DNA of 64,000 bases, taken from Curvibacter microcysteis. GTDB taxonomy: Bacteria; Pseudomonadota; Gammaproteobacteria; Burkholderiales; Burkholderiaceae_C. Each line of letters starts with the position of its first letter. The first letter of the stretch is position 1. Below are positions 32,867 to 41,675 of this stretch, in pieces. The notes below the pieces were generated by a model. It was not told the DNA's origin and made no database searches. It saw only the letters and a program-made list of their open reading frames with translations. The stretch is from NCBI RefSeq assembly GCF_028649435.1, contig NZ_JAQSIN010000007.1. The stretch is one strand, 5' to 3'. Made by a program: the position numbers and the translations under genes.

Positions 32867-33309
32867 TAAAAATGAAATTTCACGCATGCATGGTTCGGTG
32901 GGTGAACCTAAATGTAAAAAATTAATTCATTGCTGCGGCTTTGCCGCTGCAGGATGGCCGCCCAAGCGACGGTGTCGTTTTTCAACTGGCTTCAGTTGTT
33001 ACGAAAAAATGTAATTCGCAAGCTCGGTGGCGCCTTGTCCAGGGCGAGCGCTGGCTGTTCAGGCATCTGAGCGCAGTCGCATGGGGGCTGTCTGCGAAGG
33101 CGAATGGGGGGGGCTGTTGGCGGTGATGATTGAAATTCTTCATGACTGAATAATGAAAAATATATCAATCATTGGTGTCCTGAAGAATATTTCAGCGCGT
33201 GCCAGGTGTTTGGGGGTTTGGCAGACTGGGGAATTCTTCCAGATAATCGAGTCAGCTTATGAATAATGGCCAGGCCCATTCGGGCCGGCCTATTGCTTGA
33301 AGACGGGGC
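32867..33309. other. AT-rich intergenic region upstream of katG
   Basis: About 440 bases with no supportable gene. It contains a small hairpin CTGCGGC-TTT-GCCGC near 32933, an AT-rich tract with the inverted near-repeat GAAATTCTTCA / TGAAGAATATTTC (33132 and 33182), and a GC-rich hairpin AGGCCC-ATTC-GGGCC (33271-33286) that may end the acyltransferase transcript. Confidence 0.5.
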
Positions 33310-34479
33310 TCAGAAGTAGCTCAGCCACGGCGCAGTGCTGGTCTGCTTCATCCTCGCCAAACGTTGGCACAAGGGAATGAGGGCCAGCAGAACCACGCCG
33401 GCGGTCAACCAAATCAGCCCTGTTCCGTCGAAGCCGTAGCGCTCACCTTGGTTGGGACCGAAGACCAGTTTCAGCACCAGGTAGAGCAGGTGCAGCAGAT
33501 AGAGGTGCGCGAGGTAGAAGAACATCGGGACCGCGCCAATCTGGCCCAGCATCTGGCCCAGTGGCTGACCGTCGCGCAGGCGTTCCAGTCCGACCAAGGC
33601 CAGCAGTCCCAGGCCGACTGTCAGCAGGATGAAGTGCAAAGAGGGGGGGTATTTGGTCACGTTCAAGAATGCCATGAAGGTGTGGATCTCGGTGGGCCCG
33701 GCCACCCAGGGCTGATCGCCGTAGAGGTGAAGCCCGCGCAGCACGGCAAAGCCCAGCAGCGCGCCCAAGCCCAGGGCCAGCAGGCGGCGCTGTCGCTGGG
33801 CCGGTTCCACTGAGGGGGCGTACCAGGGGCCCAGCAGGTAGCCAGCCAGGATCAAGCCAATCCAGGGCAGCACCGGGTAGGACGTCCGCACGGTGAGGCC
33901 GTCCCCCAGGCGGATCAGGCTGCGGTCATGAAGGATGCCCCAAGGCACAAAGCCCCATTGGTCCGGTGTGAAATGCACACCATCCAGCAGGTTGTGGCCA
34001 CACAGGATGCCGGCTGCCAGGGTGATCTGCCAGACCCTGGGCAGCCAAAGCAGCGCGGCCAGCGCGAGCATCGACAGGCCGATGGCCCAGATGACTTGCA
34101 GGTACAGGCGGCTGGGGCGCAGTTCAAAGGACCAGGCGAAGCTGACCACCGTCAGTTCCAGCACGATCAGGATCAGGCCGCGTTGTGCCAAGTAGCGGGT
34201 GGTGTCGTTGCGGCTGCGGCCCAGTTTTTGGCCGTACAGCCATGCGCTGAGGCCCGTCAGCAGCACGAAGATGGGGGCGCAGACATGGCTGCTCAGACGC
34301 GTGAAGAACAGAGCCACCGATGTGCCATCCAGGGACATGGGGTCACTGACCTGGTGCTGCAGGAAAAAGAACTCGCGCACATGGTCCACCAGCATCAGCG
34401 CCATCACGGCGCCACGCAGGCGATCAATGCTGCCGAGACGAACTCGGGTCAAGACAGGGGTCATGTTGGAGGATGGCAT
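33310..34479 (-). CDS. DUF1624/HGSNAT-like membrane acyltransferase
   Basis: A 389-residue integral membrane protein with about ten helices. The N-terminal RLGSIDRLRGAVMALMLVDHVREFFF is the family hallmark (conserved Arg and the His of the first loop) of YeiB/DUF1624 proteins related to heparan-glucosaminide N-acetyltransferase. Homologues are thought to move acyl groups across the membrane; the acceptor is unknown. It lies 76 bases downstream of the TonB receptor on the same strand, with a hairpin between. The start is uncertain between 34479 and 34464. Confidence 0.83.
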   Translation of the reverse strand: MPSSNMTPVLTRVRLGSIDRLRGAVMALMLVDHVREFFFLQHQVSDPMSLDGTSVALFFTRLSSHVCAPIFVLLTGLSAWLYGQKLGRSRNDTTRYLAQRGLILIVLELTVVSFAWSFELRPSRLYLQVIWAIGLSMLALAALLWLPRVWQITLAAGILCGHNLLDGVHFTPDQWGFVPWGILHDRSLIRLGDGLTVRTSYPVLPWIGLILAGYLLGPWYAPSVEPAQRQRRLLALGLGALLGFAVLRGLHLYGDQPWVAGPTEIHTFMAFLNVTKYPPSLHFILLTVGLGLLALVGLERLRDGQPLGQMLGQIGAVPMFFYLAHLYLLHLLYLVLKLVFGPNQGERYGFDGTGLIWLTAGVVLLALIPLCQRLARMKQTSTAPWLSYF

Positions 34480-34519
34480 GTGTTGGGAGCGGTTGGCCGA
34501 GCAGGCAGGGGATGCAGTG

Positions 34520-34543
34520 GCCCCGCCCAGAAGGGGGCGGGGC
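34520..34543 (-). terminator. GC-rich hairpin after the TonB receptor gene
   Basis: GCCCCGCCC and GGGCGGGGC, nine perfect pairs, without a U-run; possibly partial termination or mRNA end protection. Confidence 0.4.
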
Positions 34544-34555
34544 TGCTGCGGGTCT

Positions 34556-36628
34556 TTACAGCTTGAGGTTCAGTGCCACGAAGGCCGTGCGCCCGGCGCC
34601 TGGCGAGTACATGGGCTGGGCACTGCCGGCTGGCCAGAAGAAGTTGTCGTACCAGACGTAAGCCTGGCTGCGGTTGGCCAGGTTCTTGATCTGGAAGTCC
34701 ACGCTGACCTGGGGTGACACGGTGTAGCGGGCGCTGGCGTCAAAGGTCAGCAGGGCGCCGAACTTGCCCTGGGCGTTGAGATCATCAATGAAGTAGTCGC
34801 CCTGGGCACGCCCTTGCAAGCCCAATCGCAGCTTCTCGTGGGCCAGGTACTCCAGGCCCACGGTGCTGATGCGTCGCGGTGTGGCGAACACTTCTTTGCC
34901 CGCCAGCGACACGCCCGATGCGGTGAAGGCGCTGAGCACCTTGGCCTCTTGCAACGAGTGCGACGCCCACAGTTGGAGCTGGGGGCTGACCCGGGCACTG
35001 GCTTGGAGGTCCAGCCCCTTGCGCAGGGTTTGGCCCAGGCCCACGGTGGTGCCGGTGCTGGGCATGTTGGCCACTTCGTTGGTGGCCTCTTGTCGCCACA
35101 ACGCGACGCGCGCATCGCTTTGAGGTGTGGGCTTGAATTTGAGCCCGATCTCGCTGCCGGTGTTGAGCGACGGCGCAAACTGGGCCTGGCTGGCGGTCAT
35201 GAGGTAGGCCGGAGCCCGCGAACCGGTCAGGATCTGAAAGCTGCGGCCCCAGTTGGCGTACAGGCTGGTGTGGGCGTCCAGGCTGTAGACCAGGCTGAGC
35301 TTGGGTTGCTTGATCCAGCCATAGTCCTGCAAACTGCCGCGTGCCCCGGTGTTGCGCACCAGGGTGTCGCCGCTGAAGCGGTCCAGCCGCAGGCCGGGCA
35401 CCAGCTTGAGTTGGGCTGTGGGTTGCAGGATGGCCTGCAGGTAAGCGCCAACGTTGTTCAGGCTGTACTGATCGTCGTTCGATGTGGTGGTGGGCTGACT
35501 GAAGTTGGTGGGCAGCGCATAGGCAAAACGGTAGCGTTGGTACAGGTTCTTCTGCCGCTCCACGTTGAGGCCCCCGTCCAGCACCAGTGCGGGGCTGGCG
35601 CGCCAGGTCATCGTGCCCAGCCAGCCGGTTTGGTTCTCGTCCCAGAAGCGCCGCTGGCGCGGCAGGTTGTTCAAGCTGCTGGTCGCGCTGTTGCTGAAGG
35701 TGACGCGGCGGTCATCGCTGTAGTGGTTGAAGTACACCTTCTGGCTGGTCTGCCACTGGGGCGTGATTTGCCAGTCCAGGTGGGCGCTGAGCTGCTTCAT
35801 GTCGCGAGAATCGCCATCGTTGGCGTTGTGGGCGCCCGACTGCCGAGGGTCGTTGGCCGCTTGGGTGGCGGTCAGAAAGCCAGGCTCTTGTGCCTGGTTG
35901 CTGTACAGCCGCGCCACCACGCCCGCTTTGACGCTTTGGTCGGCGGAGCTCACAAACCACTTACCACCCAGGGTGTATTTCTCGTAGGCCGAGTGCTGGC
36001 GGTAGCCATTCGAGTCCTGTTTGGCGATGAAGTAGTTCTGCGCCAAGCCACCGCTTTCGCGGCCCAGCGCCCACTGGACCTCGCGGGTGGCGTGGCTGCC
36101 ATAGCTGAAGCGGCTGTCGTTGTAGTTACCGCCTTGGCGCGTGGCGAACTGGAGGTTGCCGCCAATGTTGTGCAGGCCGTAGCGGGGATCGTTGGTGCCG
36201 CGCACCACCTCGATGTAGTCCAGCTCCAGCGGAAAAATCATGTCAATGAAGCGCTGGTTGCCGCTGTTGACGTTGCTGGGAATGCCGTCGATGAGCACCT
36301 TGATGCCGTTGATATAGCCCTCGCCATTGAAGGCGCGGAAGGTGGGCTTGCCCGATTCGGCACCCATGCGCGTCTCGGTCAACTGGATGCCGGGCATCTT
36401 GCCCAGCAGTTCCCAGCTGTTGTTGACGTTCTGGTCTTCGATCTTGTCAGCACCCAGCAGGTCCACCGAGGTCAGCAAGCTGCTGGCGGGCAGGGGGCCG
36501 TTGCTGTCGGCGGCGACTTTGACCTCGCCGAGCGTGATGACGGAATCTCCTGCGGCGGTGGCGTGGCCGTGCAGGCAAGACAGGGTCGAGGCCACCGCAA
36601 GGGGCCACAGGTTTTGTTGGAACAACAC
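34556..36628 (-). CDS. TonB-dependent outer-membrane receptor
   Basis: A 690-residue receptor with a signal sequence, a plug domain (about 45-150: LLTSVDLLGADKIEDQNVNNSWELLGKMPGIQL in its early part, later IKVLIDGIPSN and DYIEVVRGTNDPRYG) and a 22-strand barrel ending in the C-terminal F-x-ALNLKL motif. Closest in look to FecA/siderophore and related receptors; the ligand cannot be told. GTG at 36628 has GGAG six bases upstream, while the longer TTG start at 36640 would contain that ribosome-binding site. The small His/Cys exported protein just upstream on the same strand is probably in its operon. Confidence 0.88.
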   Translation of the reverse strand: MLFQQNLWPLAVASTLSCLHGHATAAGDSVITLGEVKVAADSNGPLPASSLLTSVDLLGADKIEDQNVNNSWELLGKMPGIQLTETRMGAESGKPTFRAFNGEGYINGIKVLIDGIPSNVNSGNQRFIDMIFPLELDYIEVVRGTNDPRYGLHNIGGNLQFATRQGGNYNDSRFSYGSHATREVQWALGRESGGLAQNYFIAKQDSNGYRQHSAYEKYTLGGKWFVSSADQSVKAGVVARLYSNQAQEPGFLTATQAANDPRQSGAHNANDGDSRDMKQLSAHLDWQITPQWQTSQKVYFNHYSDDRRVTFSNSATSSLNNLPRQRRFWDENQTGWLGTMTWRASPALVLDGGLNVERQKNLYQRYRFAYALPTNFSQPTTTSNDDQYSLNNVGAYLQAILQPTAQLKLVPGLRLDRFSGDTLVRNTGARGSLQDYGWIKQPKLSLVYSLDAHTSLYANWGRSFQILTGSRAPAYLMTASQAQFAPSLNTGSEIGLKFKPTPQSDARVALWRQEATNEVANMPSTGTTVGLGQTLRKGLDLQASARVSPQLQLWASHSLQEAKVLSAFTASGVSLAGKEVFATPRRISTVGLEYLAHEKLRLGLQGRAQGDYFIDDLNAQGKFGALLTFDASARYTVSPQVSVDFQIKNLANRSQAYVWYDNFFWPAGSAQPMYSPGAGRTAFVALNLKL

Positions 36629-36758
36629 ACATCTCTCCAAGGGGCGCGGGGCCCCAAGCTCTAAAGGAAGGCCATGGCAGCGCCCGTCGGACGAGAAAGT
36701 GCCAACAGACGCGCAGGCGCCAACCCCCGTGCTGGGGGCTGGAAACTGAATCAGGGAG

Positions 36759-37136
36759 TCAGAGCGAGAAAGACGTGGGTGGGGCTCGGGGCGCGGGCCT
36801 CAGCCAAGCGGTTTGAAGAGTGGGGGCCGGGCTTGCCGCGAGAGGGGGAGGCGCGGCGGAAGGGAGGCACAGCGCGGGGAGATTGGGCGCCTGAGGCAGG
36901 CTCAGGTGCTGGCTGCAAAGGTGGGCGCAGACCAGGCAGATCTCGGCTTCGCCCTCGGACGGCGCATGGGCATCGACCTGGGAGCTGCTGCCGGCTTCGG
37001 CGCTGTGCGCCACCGCCCCCAGCAGCACCGGCAAACCGTGGCGGTGCGACAGGTCGTGCGCCAGCGGCAACACTGCCGTGCCCAGAGATGCCAGGCACAG
37101 CAGCCAGGCAAATCGAATCATCCACAAGCGGCGCAT
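36759..37136 (-). CDS. Small exported His/Cys-containing protein upstream of TonB receptor
   Basis: A 125-residue protein with a signal peptide (MRRLWMIRFAWLLCLASLGTAVLP), then HDLSHRHG and a CLVCAHLCSQH cluster, and a Pro/Ala-rich tail. The His and Cys groups could bind a metal or haem. It resembles DUF2946-type small proteins that often neighbour TonB receptors and metal genes. There is no good ribosome-binding site, and a second ATG lies at 37121. Function unknown; its link with the receptor is inferred from order and strand. Confidence 0.6.
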   Translation of the reverse strand: MRRLWMIRFAWLLCLASLGTAVLPLAHDLSHRHGLPVLLGAVAHSAEAGSSSQVDAHAPSEGEAEICLVCAHLCSQHLSLPQAPNLPALCLPSAAPPPLAASPAPTLQTAWLRPAPRAPPTSFSL

Positions 37137-37240
37137 TGCAGGAGTTTAACGGCGCTGATGTGGCACTTGGGCCTCGGTAGGGCAGGTTGAGTGCGCCACC
37201 GTGCCTCGAGGTCGCCTGGATTGCAGCCTATTGCCCGGCT

Positions 37241-37828
37241 TCAAGGCTGCTTCAGCACCTTGAATTCCAGCCCCTGACCCAGGGCATTGACCCGGGCCAG
37301 CACCATGTCACCCGAGTGCACGGTCAGCCCGGAAAACGCGCGAATGTTCACATCGTGCGTGACCAGCACCAGCGCCTGCGATCCCTTGCCGCGCAGGCGA
37401 TCGGCAATCAGGCGCTGCAAAGCGAGGTTTTGTGGGGTGGCTTGCTCGGGTTGGTCAAAAAACGAGCCCAGCGCGGACTGGGTGCGCGGCTCGCCCAGCC
37501 CCAGTCGCTCGGCTGTTTGTTGGCAGCGGCACCAGGGGCTGGTGTGCACCTCGGCTTGTTGAACACCTTGTTGTTGCAGCCATCGGCCTGTCTCAAGGGC
37601 TTGCGCCTTGCCCTCGTCGTTGAGCAGCCGTTGTGTCTCGCAGCGTCCCAGCACATAGCCGCTGGGGTCGCCATAGCCGGGGGCGTAGGCGTGCCGCATC
37701 AGCAGCACATGCTGTGGGCCGGCCAGGGCTTCGGCCAATTCGGTGGCCTGCGCCGCCGTGCCCAGGCCCAGCAGGACCAGCCAGCTGAAAATGGCCAGCG
37801 CGGCGCTCCGAATGGCTTGGATGTTCAT
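37241..37828 (-). CDS. Exported histidine phosphatase-family protein
   Basis: A 195-residue protein of the phosphoglycerate-mutase-like fold, with a signal peptide (MNIQAIRSAALAIFSWLVLLGLG...AQA). The phosphohistidine motif is MRHAYAPG (Arg45, His46), an RHA variant of the usual RHG, and the second His is in LVTHDVNI. Periplasmic members remove phosphate from varied substrates. The frame is open to 38167 but the extra 113 residues look non-coding, so the ATG at 37828 before the signal peptide was chosen. Confidence 0.85.
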   Translation of the reverse strand: MNIQAIRSAALAIFSWLVLLGLGTAAQATELAEALAGPQHVLLMRHAYAPGYGDPSGYVLGRCETQRLLNDEGKAQALETGRWLQQQGVQQAEVHTSPWCRCQQTAERLGLGEPRTQSALGSFFDQPEQATPQNLALQRLIADRLRGKGSQALVLVTHDVNIRAFSGLTVHSGDMVLARVNALGQGLEFKVLKQP

Positions 37829-38159
37829 CGCATGTCTCGTGTGGGGTGATTGGGGCATTGGCGAGGGCTTGGGTGACCATGGCCAGCCAACATCAGCTGC
37901 ATGTTGCCCCTGATGCTCGGAGCGTGATGGGCGCTTGCGCCATGCACCGAGGGGCTGCTGGGGTTTGGGCGCGTGGCTTGACAGCGTCTGCCAAGTGGCT
38001 CCAGCCGGGCCTGCGCGACGCTCTGCTGCCGGCGCAGGCCCATGAAAGCATGTGGAGGATGCGTATGTGACAAAAGTCAACTCGGCGGCCTGGTGATTTT
38101 CAGATACTCTAGACGGACGTTGCAAGTCACAGTGCGAGAGGCACGAATCACCGCGCTCC
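37829..38159. other. Intergenic region, no gene seen
   Basis: About 330 bases between the divergent histidine phosphatase and GGDEF genes. Open frames crossing it have no family features. It should hold both promoters; a possible -10 for the plus strand is TACTCT at 38105. Confidence 0.4.
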
Positions 38160-39512
38160 ATGGACAAAATTGCCGATCTGTTGCTTGACGCGATCTGCGT
38201 TGTAGACGCTCAAGGGGTGTTTGAGTACATCAGCCCAGCGGGTGAGCGCATCTTTGGCTACACCCCTGAGGAAATGATCGGTCGTCGCATGACCGATTTC
38301 ATCGCTCCCTTCGACCTGGAGCGCACCTTGTCGGCTGCGCAAAAAGTCATGTCGGGCGAGCCCCACCTGCATTTCGAGAACTGCTACGTTCGCAAAGACG
38401 GGCAGCTGGTGCACCTGATGTGGTCGGCGCGCCGGTCTGACGCAGACCAGAAGCGGGTGGCGGTGGCCCGCGATGTCAGCGCGCTGCGGCAGGCCGAGGC
38501 CTCACAAGCCGCGCTGTTTGCCATCTCCGAGGCGGCCCACGCCAGTGGCGATGTGGGCGAGTTGATTGCCAAGATCCACAGCATTTTGGCCACTTTGATG
38601 CCGGTGCCGCACTTTTCCGTCTTGATCCAAGACCCGCAGCAACATGCCAGCCGGGTGGTCTACCAAGGGCTGGCAGCGAACAGCACACCAGACCAGGCGC
38701 ACCAAGAGGCCCATGCCGACCAGGTCTTGTACGAGGCCATGCGAGGCCGCAGCACGGCCTGGCTGCTCACGCCACACACCCTGGGTGAGGCGCCTGCTGC
38801 CTGGCAAGCGGTGTACCAACCCGCTTGGGCTGCGTGGTTGGGCGTGCCTTTGAGCAGCCCCAATGGCCGTGTCGGGGCCTTGATTTTGAAGCGTTATCAG
38901 GGGGATCCGCCCTGGTCTGACAAACACCAAGAACTGCTGCAGTACGTCTCCAACCAGATCGCCATGGCGATTGAGCGCAAGGAGCTGTACGCCCGTTTGC
39001 AGCACATGGCCCAGTTTGATGCGCTGACCGGTCTGCCCAACCGCTACCTGCTGGAAGACCGCCTGCGAGGCGCCTTGACCCGTGCCGAGCGAGCCCAAAG
39101 CCGGGTGGCGCTGCTTTTCTTGGATCTGGACCATTTCAAGCTCGTCAACGACCGTCTGGGGCATGCGGTGGGAGACCGGCTGCTGCAGGAAGTCGGGCAG
39201 CGCCTGCGCGCCGCCGTGCGCGAGTCGGACACGGTGGCCCGCCTGGGGGGCGATGAGTTTGTGGTCTTGCTGGAGTCCCTCCAAGAGGCAGACCACGTGC
39301 AGCCGGTGTTGGAAAAAATTCAGCTCGCCCTGCAAGGGCCTTTTCACCTGGACGGGCATTTGGTGCAGGTCTCGCCCAGCATTGGCTTGGCCCATTTCCC
39401 CAATGATGGCCGTTCGGGTGAGCAGTTGCTGCGCCACGCGGATGACGCGATGTACCAGGCCAAGCGGGTGGCCCATGCGGCCCATGCGACGGGCCCTGCC
39501 GCCCGATCTTGA
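38160..39512 (+). CDS. PAS-GAF-GGDEF diguanylate cyclase
   Basis: A 450-residue cytoplasmic signalling protein. A PAS domain (1-115: LLLDAICVVDAQGVFEYISPAGERIFGYTPEEMIGR), a GAF domain (about 130-285) and a GGDEF domain (about 290-440) with the intact active site RLGGDEF follow each other, preceded by FDALTGLPNRYLLEDRL. It should make cyclic di-GMP from two GTP in response to ligands at PAS or GAF. No RxxD inhibitory site is seen at five residues before GGDEF (DTVARLGGDEF has no Arg-x-x-Asp in phase). No membrane segment. Confidence 0.93.
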   Translation: MDKIADLLLDAICVVDAQGVFEYISPAGERIFGYTPEEMIGRRMTDFIAPFDLERTLSAAQKVMSGEPHLHFENCYVRKDGQLVHLMWSARRSDADQKRVAVARDVSALRQAEASQAALFAISEAAHASGDVGELIAKIHSILATLMPVPHFSVLIQDPQQHASRVVYQGLAANSTPDQAHQEAHADQVLYEAMRGRSTAWLLTPHTLGEAPAAWQAVYQPAWAAWLGVPLSSPNGRVGALILKRYQGDPPWSDKHQELLQYVSNQIAMAIERKELYARLQHMAQFDALTGLPNRYLLEDRLRGALTRAERAQSRVALLFLDLDHFKLVNDRLGHAVGDRLLQEVGQRLRAAVRESDTVARLGGDEFVVLLESLQEADHVQPVLEKIQLALQGPFHLDGHLVQVSPSIGLAHFPNDGRSGEQLLRHADDAMYQAKRVAHAAHATGPAARS

Positions 39513-39528
39513 GCGGCCTGACAAAGAA

Positions 39529-39562
39529 AAAAGCCGGACGGCTGTGAACCGTTCCGGCTTTA
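39529..39562. terminator. Terminator between the GGDEF gene and tRNA-Leu
   Basis: AAGCCGGACGG and ACCGTTCCGGCTT form a stem with A-rich and T-rich sides; it can serve the GGDEF gene and the convergent tRNA. Confidence 0.7.
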
Positions 39563-39566
39563 TCTG

Positions 39567-39651
39567 TGGTGCCCGGGGCCGGAATCGAACCGGCACGCCT
39601 CGCGGCGGGGGATTTTGAGTCCCCTGCGTCTACCAATTTCACCACCCGGGC
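39567..39651 (-). tRNA. tRNA-Leu(CAA)
   Basis: An 85-base class II tRNA on the minus strand with acceptor GCCCGGG/CCCGGGC, a long variable arm, anticodon stem-loop GGGGA-CTCAAAA-TCCCC (CAA) and encoded CCA. A minus-strand -10 CATAAT (39676-39671) lies at the right distance upstream. Confidence 0.95.
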
Positions 39652-39690
39652 AAAAAAACGCTAGACCGAAATTATGGCACAGTGTTGGGC

Positions 39691-40593
39691 ATGAAATACC
39701 CAACTATTGAAGATGCCGTCGGAAAAACACCTTTGATTGCGCTTCAGCGTCTCGGTGTAGCCGACAACCAGCGTCGGGGCAACGTGGTTTTGGCCAAGCT
39801 GGAGGGCAACAACCCGGCGGGCTCGGTCAAGGACCGACCCGCGCTGTCCATGATCCGCCGTGCTGAAGAGCGCGGCGACATCCAGCCTGGCGATACCTTG
39901 ATCGAAGCCACCTCGGGCAACACGGGCATCGCGTTGGCCATGGCCGCGGCGATTCGCGGCTACCGCATGGTGCTGATCATGCCGGAGGACTTGTCCATCG
40001 AGCGCGCCCAGACCATGAAGGCTTTTGGCGCCGAGCTGCTGCTCACCCCCAAGAGTGGCGGCATGGAATACGCCCGCGATCTGGCCGAGCAAATGCAAAA
40101 AGACGGCAAGGGCCGGGTGCTGGACCAGTTTGGCAACGCCGACAACCCCCGCATCCACTACGAGACGACCGGCCCGGAGCTGTGGGAGCAGACCGGCGGC
40201 CGCATCACCCACTTTGTGAGCGCCATGGGCACCACGGGCACCATCACGGGGGTGGCGCGCTACCTCAAAGAGAAGAATTCGGCGGTGCGCATCATCGGGG
40301 CCCAGCCCAGCGAGGGCTCGCGCATCCCGGGTATCCGCAAGTGGCCAGAGGCCTACCTGCCCAGCATTTACGACGCCAGCCTGGTGGACCAGCTGGTCTA
40401 TGTGTCCCAAGACGACGCGGAAGAAACCTGCCGCCGCATGGCGCGCGAAGAGGGTATTTTTGCGGGCATCTCCGCGGCGGGGGCTTGCTGGGTCGCGCAG
40501 GAGATTGCGCGCACCTGCGAAAACGCGACCATTGCCTTCGTGGTGTGCGACCGGGGTGACCGCTACCTGTCCACAGGCGTCTTCCCGGCCTGA
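39691..40593 (+). CDS. cysM: Cysteine synthase B (O-acetylserine sulfhydrylase)
   Basis: A 300-residue PLP enzyme. The PLP lysine lies in NPAGSVKDRPALSM, the substrate loop is EATSGNTGIALAMAAA, and the phosphate loop GTTGTITGVARYLKE follows. The -SVKDRPA- and C-terminal CDRGDRYLSTG patterns are of the CysM type, which can use thiosulfate. The ATG at 39691 was chosen; its leader is short and shares its promoter region with the divergent tRNA-Leu. Confidence 0.95.
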   Translation: MKYPTIEDAVGKTPLIALQRLGVADNQRRGNVVLAKLEGNNPAGSVKDRPALSMIRRAEERGDIQPGDTLIEATSGNTGIALAMAAAIRGYRMVLIMPEDLSIERAQTMKAFGAELLLTPKSGGMEYARDLAEQMQKDGKGRVLDQFGNADNPRIHYETTGPELWEQTGGRITHFVSAMGTTGTITGVARYLKEKNSAVRIIGAQPSEGSRIPGIRKWPEAYLPSIYDASLVDQLVYVSQDDAEETCRRMAREEGIFAGISAAGACWVAQEIARTCENATIAFVVCDRGDRYLSTGVFPA

Positions 40594-40691
40594 GGCTGGG
40601 CTCGCCAGCCTGTGGCCCGGCGGGCGAGCCGTCGCCCGCCCAGCCCTGTCTCGATGTTGACTGTCCAACCCTTGGCTCTAGGAGTGCCGGC

Positions 40692-41225
40692 ATGAGTGGC
40701 CATTACCGTTTTTGTCCGCAGTGCGCCAGTGCGCTGACGGAGACCCTCCAGATGGAAGATGGCGGCGAAAAGGCCCGCCTGCGTTGTCCCGCCTGTCAGT
40801 GGACGCACTGGAACAACCCCACCCCGGTGCTGGCGGCCATCGTCGAGTACCGAGGCCAGGTGCTGCTGGCGCGTAACGCGGCCTGGTCGGGGCGCATGTT
40901 TGCCCTGATCACGGGCTTCATGGAGGCCGGTGAATCGCCCGAGGAAGGCATTGCGCGCGAGATCAAGGAAGAGACCCAGCTCGACACCTTGTCGCTGAAC
41001 CTGGTGGGGGTGCATGCGTTTCAGCGCATGAACCAGGTGCTGATCACCTACCACGCGGTGGCTGATGGCGAGATTCGCCTCTCGCCCGAGCTGGTCGAGT
41101 ACAAATTGATGGACCCGCAAGACGTCATGTGCTGGCCTGCAGGCACCGGCCTGGCCTTGGCGCAGTGGCTGCGCGGGCGGGGCATTGAGCCTCGTTTCAT
41201 GGACTTTCCCCGGCGCGAGGACTGA
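40692..41225 (+). CDS. Nudix hydrolase with zinc ribbon
   Basis: A 177-residue protein. An N-terminal zinc ribbon (CPQC at 8-11, CPAC at 32-35) precedes a Nudix domain with the box GFMEAGESPEEGIAREIKEE, keeping the metal-binding REx3EE; the usual Gly after EE-x is Gln. The pattern resembles a short NudC-type NADH pyrophosphatase lacking the N-terminal domain. Substrate not determinable. AGGAG lies before the ATG. Confidence 0.9.
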   Translation: MSGHYRFCPQCASALTETLQMEDGGEKARLRCPACQWTHWNNPTPVLAAIVEYRGQVLLARNAAWSGRMFALITGFMEAGESPEEGIAREIKEETQLDTLSLNLVGVHAFQRMNQVLITYHAVADGEIRLSPELVEYKLMDPQDVMCWPAGTGLALAQWLRGRGIEPRFMDFPRRED

Positions 41226-41294
41226 GTTGCGGCAGCGGGGCGATCGCGCGGCGGGCGTCCTGCGTAGAATCGCACACGAGTTGAGGAAACCCAG

Positions 41295-41522
41295 ATGGAC
41301 ATCCAAAAAGAAATCGACACCCGCGGGCTGAATTGCCCGCTGCCCATCCTCAAGGCCAAGAAGGCTTTGACGGACATGATGAGCGGCCAGTTGCTGCGCG
41401 TCGTGGCCACCGACCCGGGTTCTTTGCGTGACTTTCAGGCCTTTGCCAAGCAGACCGGCAACGAGTTGGTGGAGCAAGAAACCCTGGGCACCGATTACAT
41501 CCACATCCTGCGCCGCCGTTGA
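41295..41522 (+). CDS. tusA: TusA-family sulfurtransferase
   Basis: A 75-residue protein with the SirA/TusA motif DTRGLNCPLPILKAKKAL, in which the Cys carries persulfide sulfur. E. coli TusA passes sulfur from IscS towards tRNA 2-thiouridine; other members serve sulfur oxidation or molybdopterin. GAGGAAAC precedes the ATG. Confidence 0.92.
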   Translation: MDIQKEIDTRGLNCPLPILKAKKALTDMMSGQLLRVVATDPGSLRDFQAFAKQTGNELVEQETLGTDYIHILRRR

Positions 41523-41604
41523 GCGCCAGGCCGATGGGGCGGCTGCTTCAACCGAGGGGTTGATCCGCGTTCCGCCCCTGGCTGAGCACCGCTGGCCACC
41601 ATGC

Positions 41605-41632
41605 AAAAAGCCGTCCCTGGGACGGCTTTTTG
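41605..41632. terminator. Bidirectional terminator between tusA and galU
   Basis: AAAAAGCCGTCC, loop CTGG, GACGGCTTTTTG, with A- and T-runs on either side of the convergent genes. Confidence 0.85.
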
Positions 41633-41675
41633 TTGGGCGCAGCACAGAGGCCGCGCAGGTGCAGGCCTGCGAAAA

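Noticed and set aside
37137..37240. Cobalamin or other riboswitch upstream of the TonB receptor operon
   Set aside because: The gap is only about 100 bases and no B12-box or other conserved riboswitch core was found.
37829..38167. N-terminal extension of the histidine phosphatase
   Set aside because: The added residues precede a clear signal peptide and look like translated non-coding DNA.
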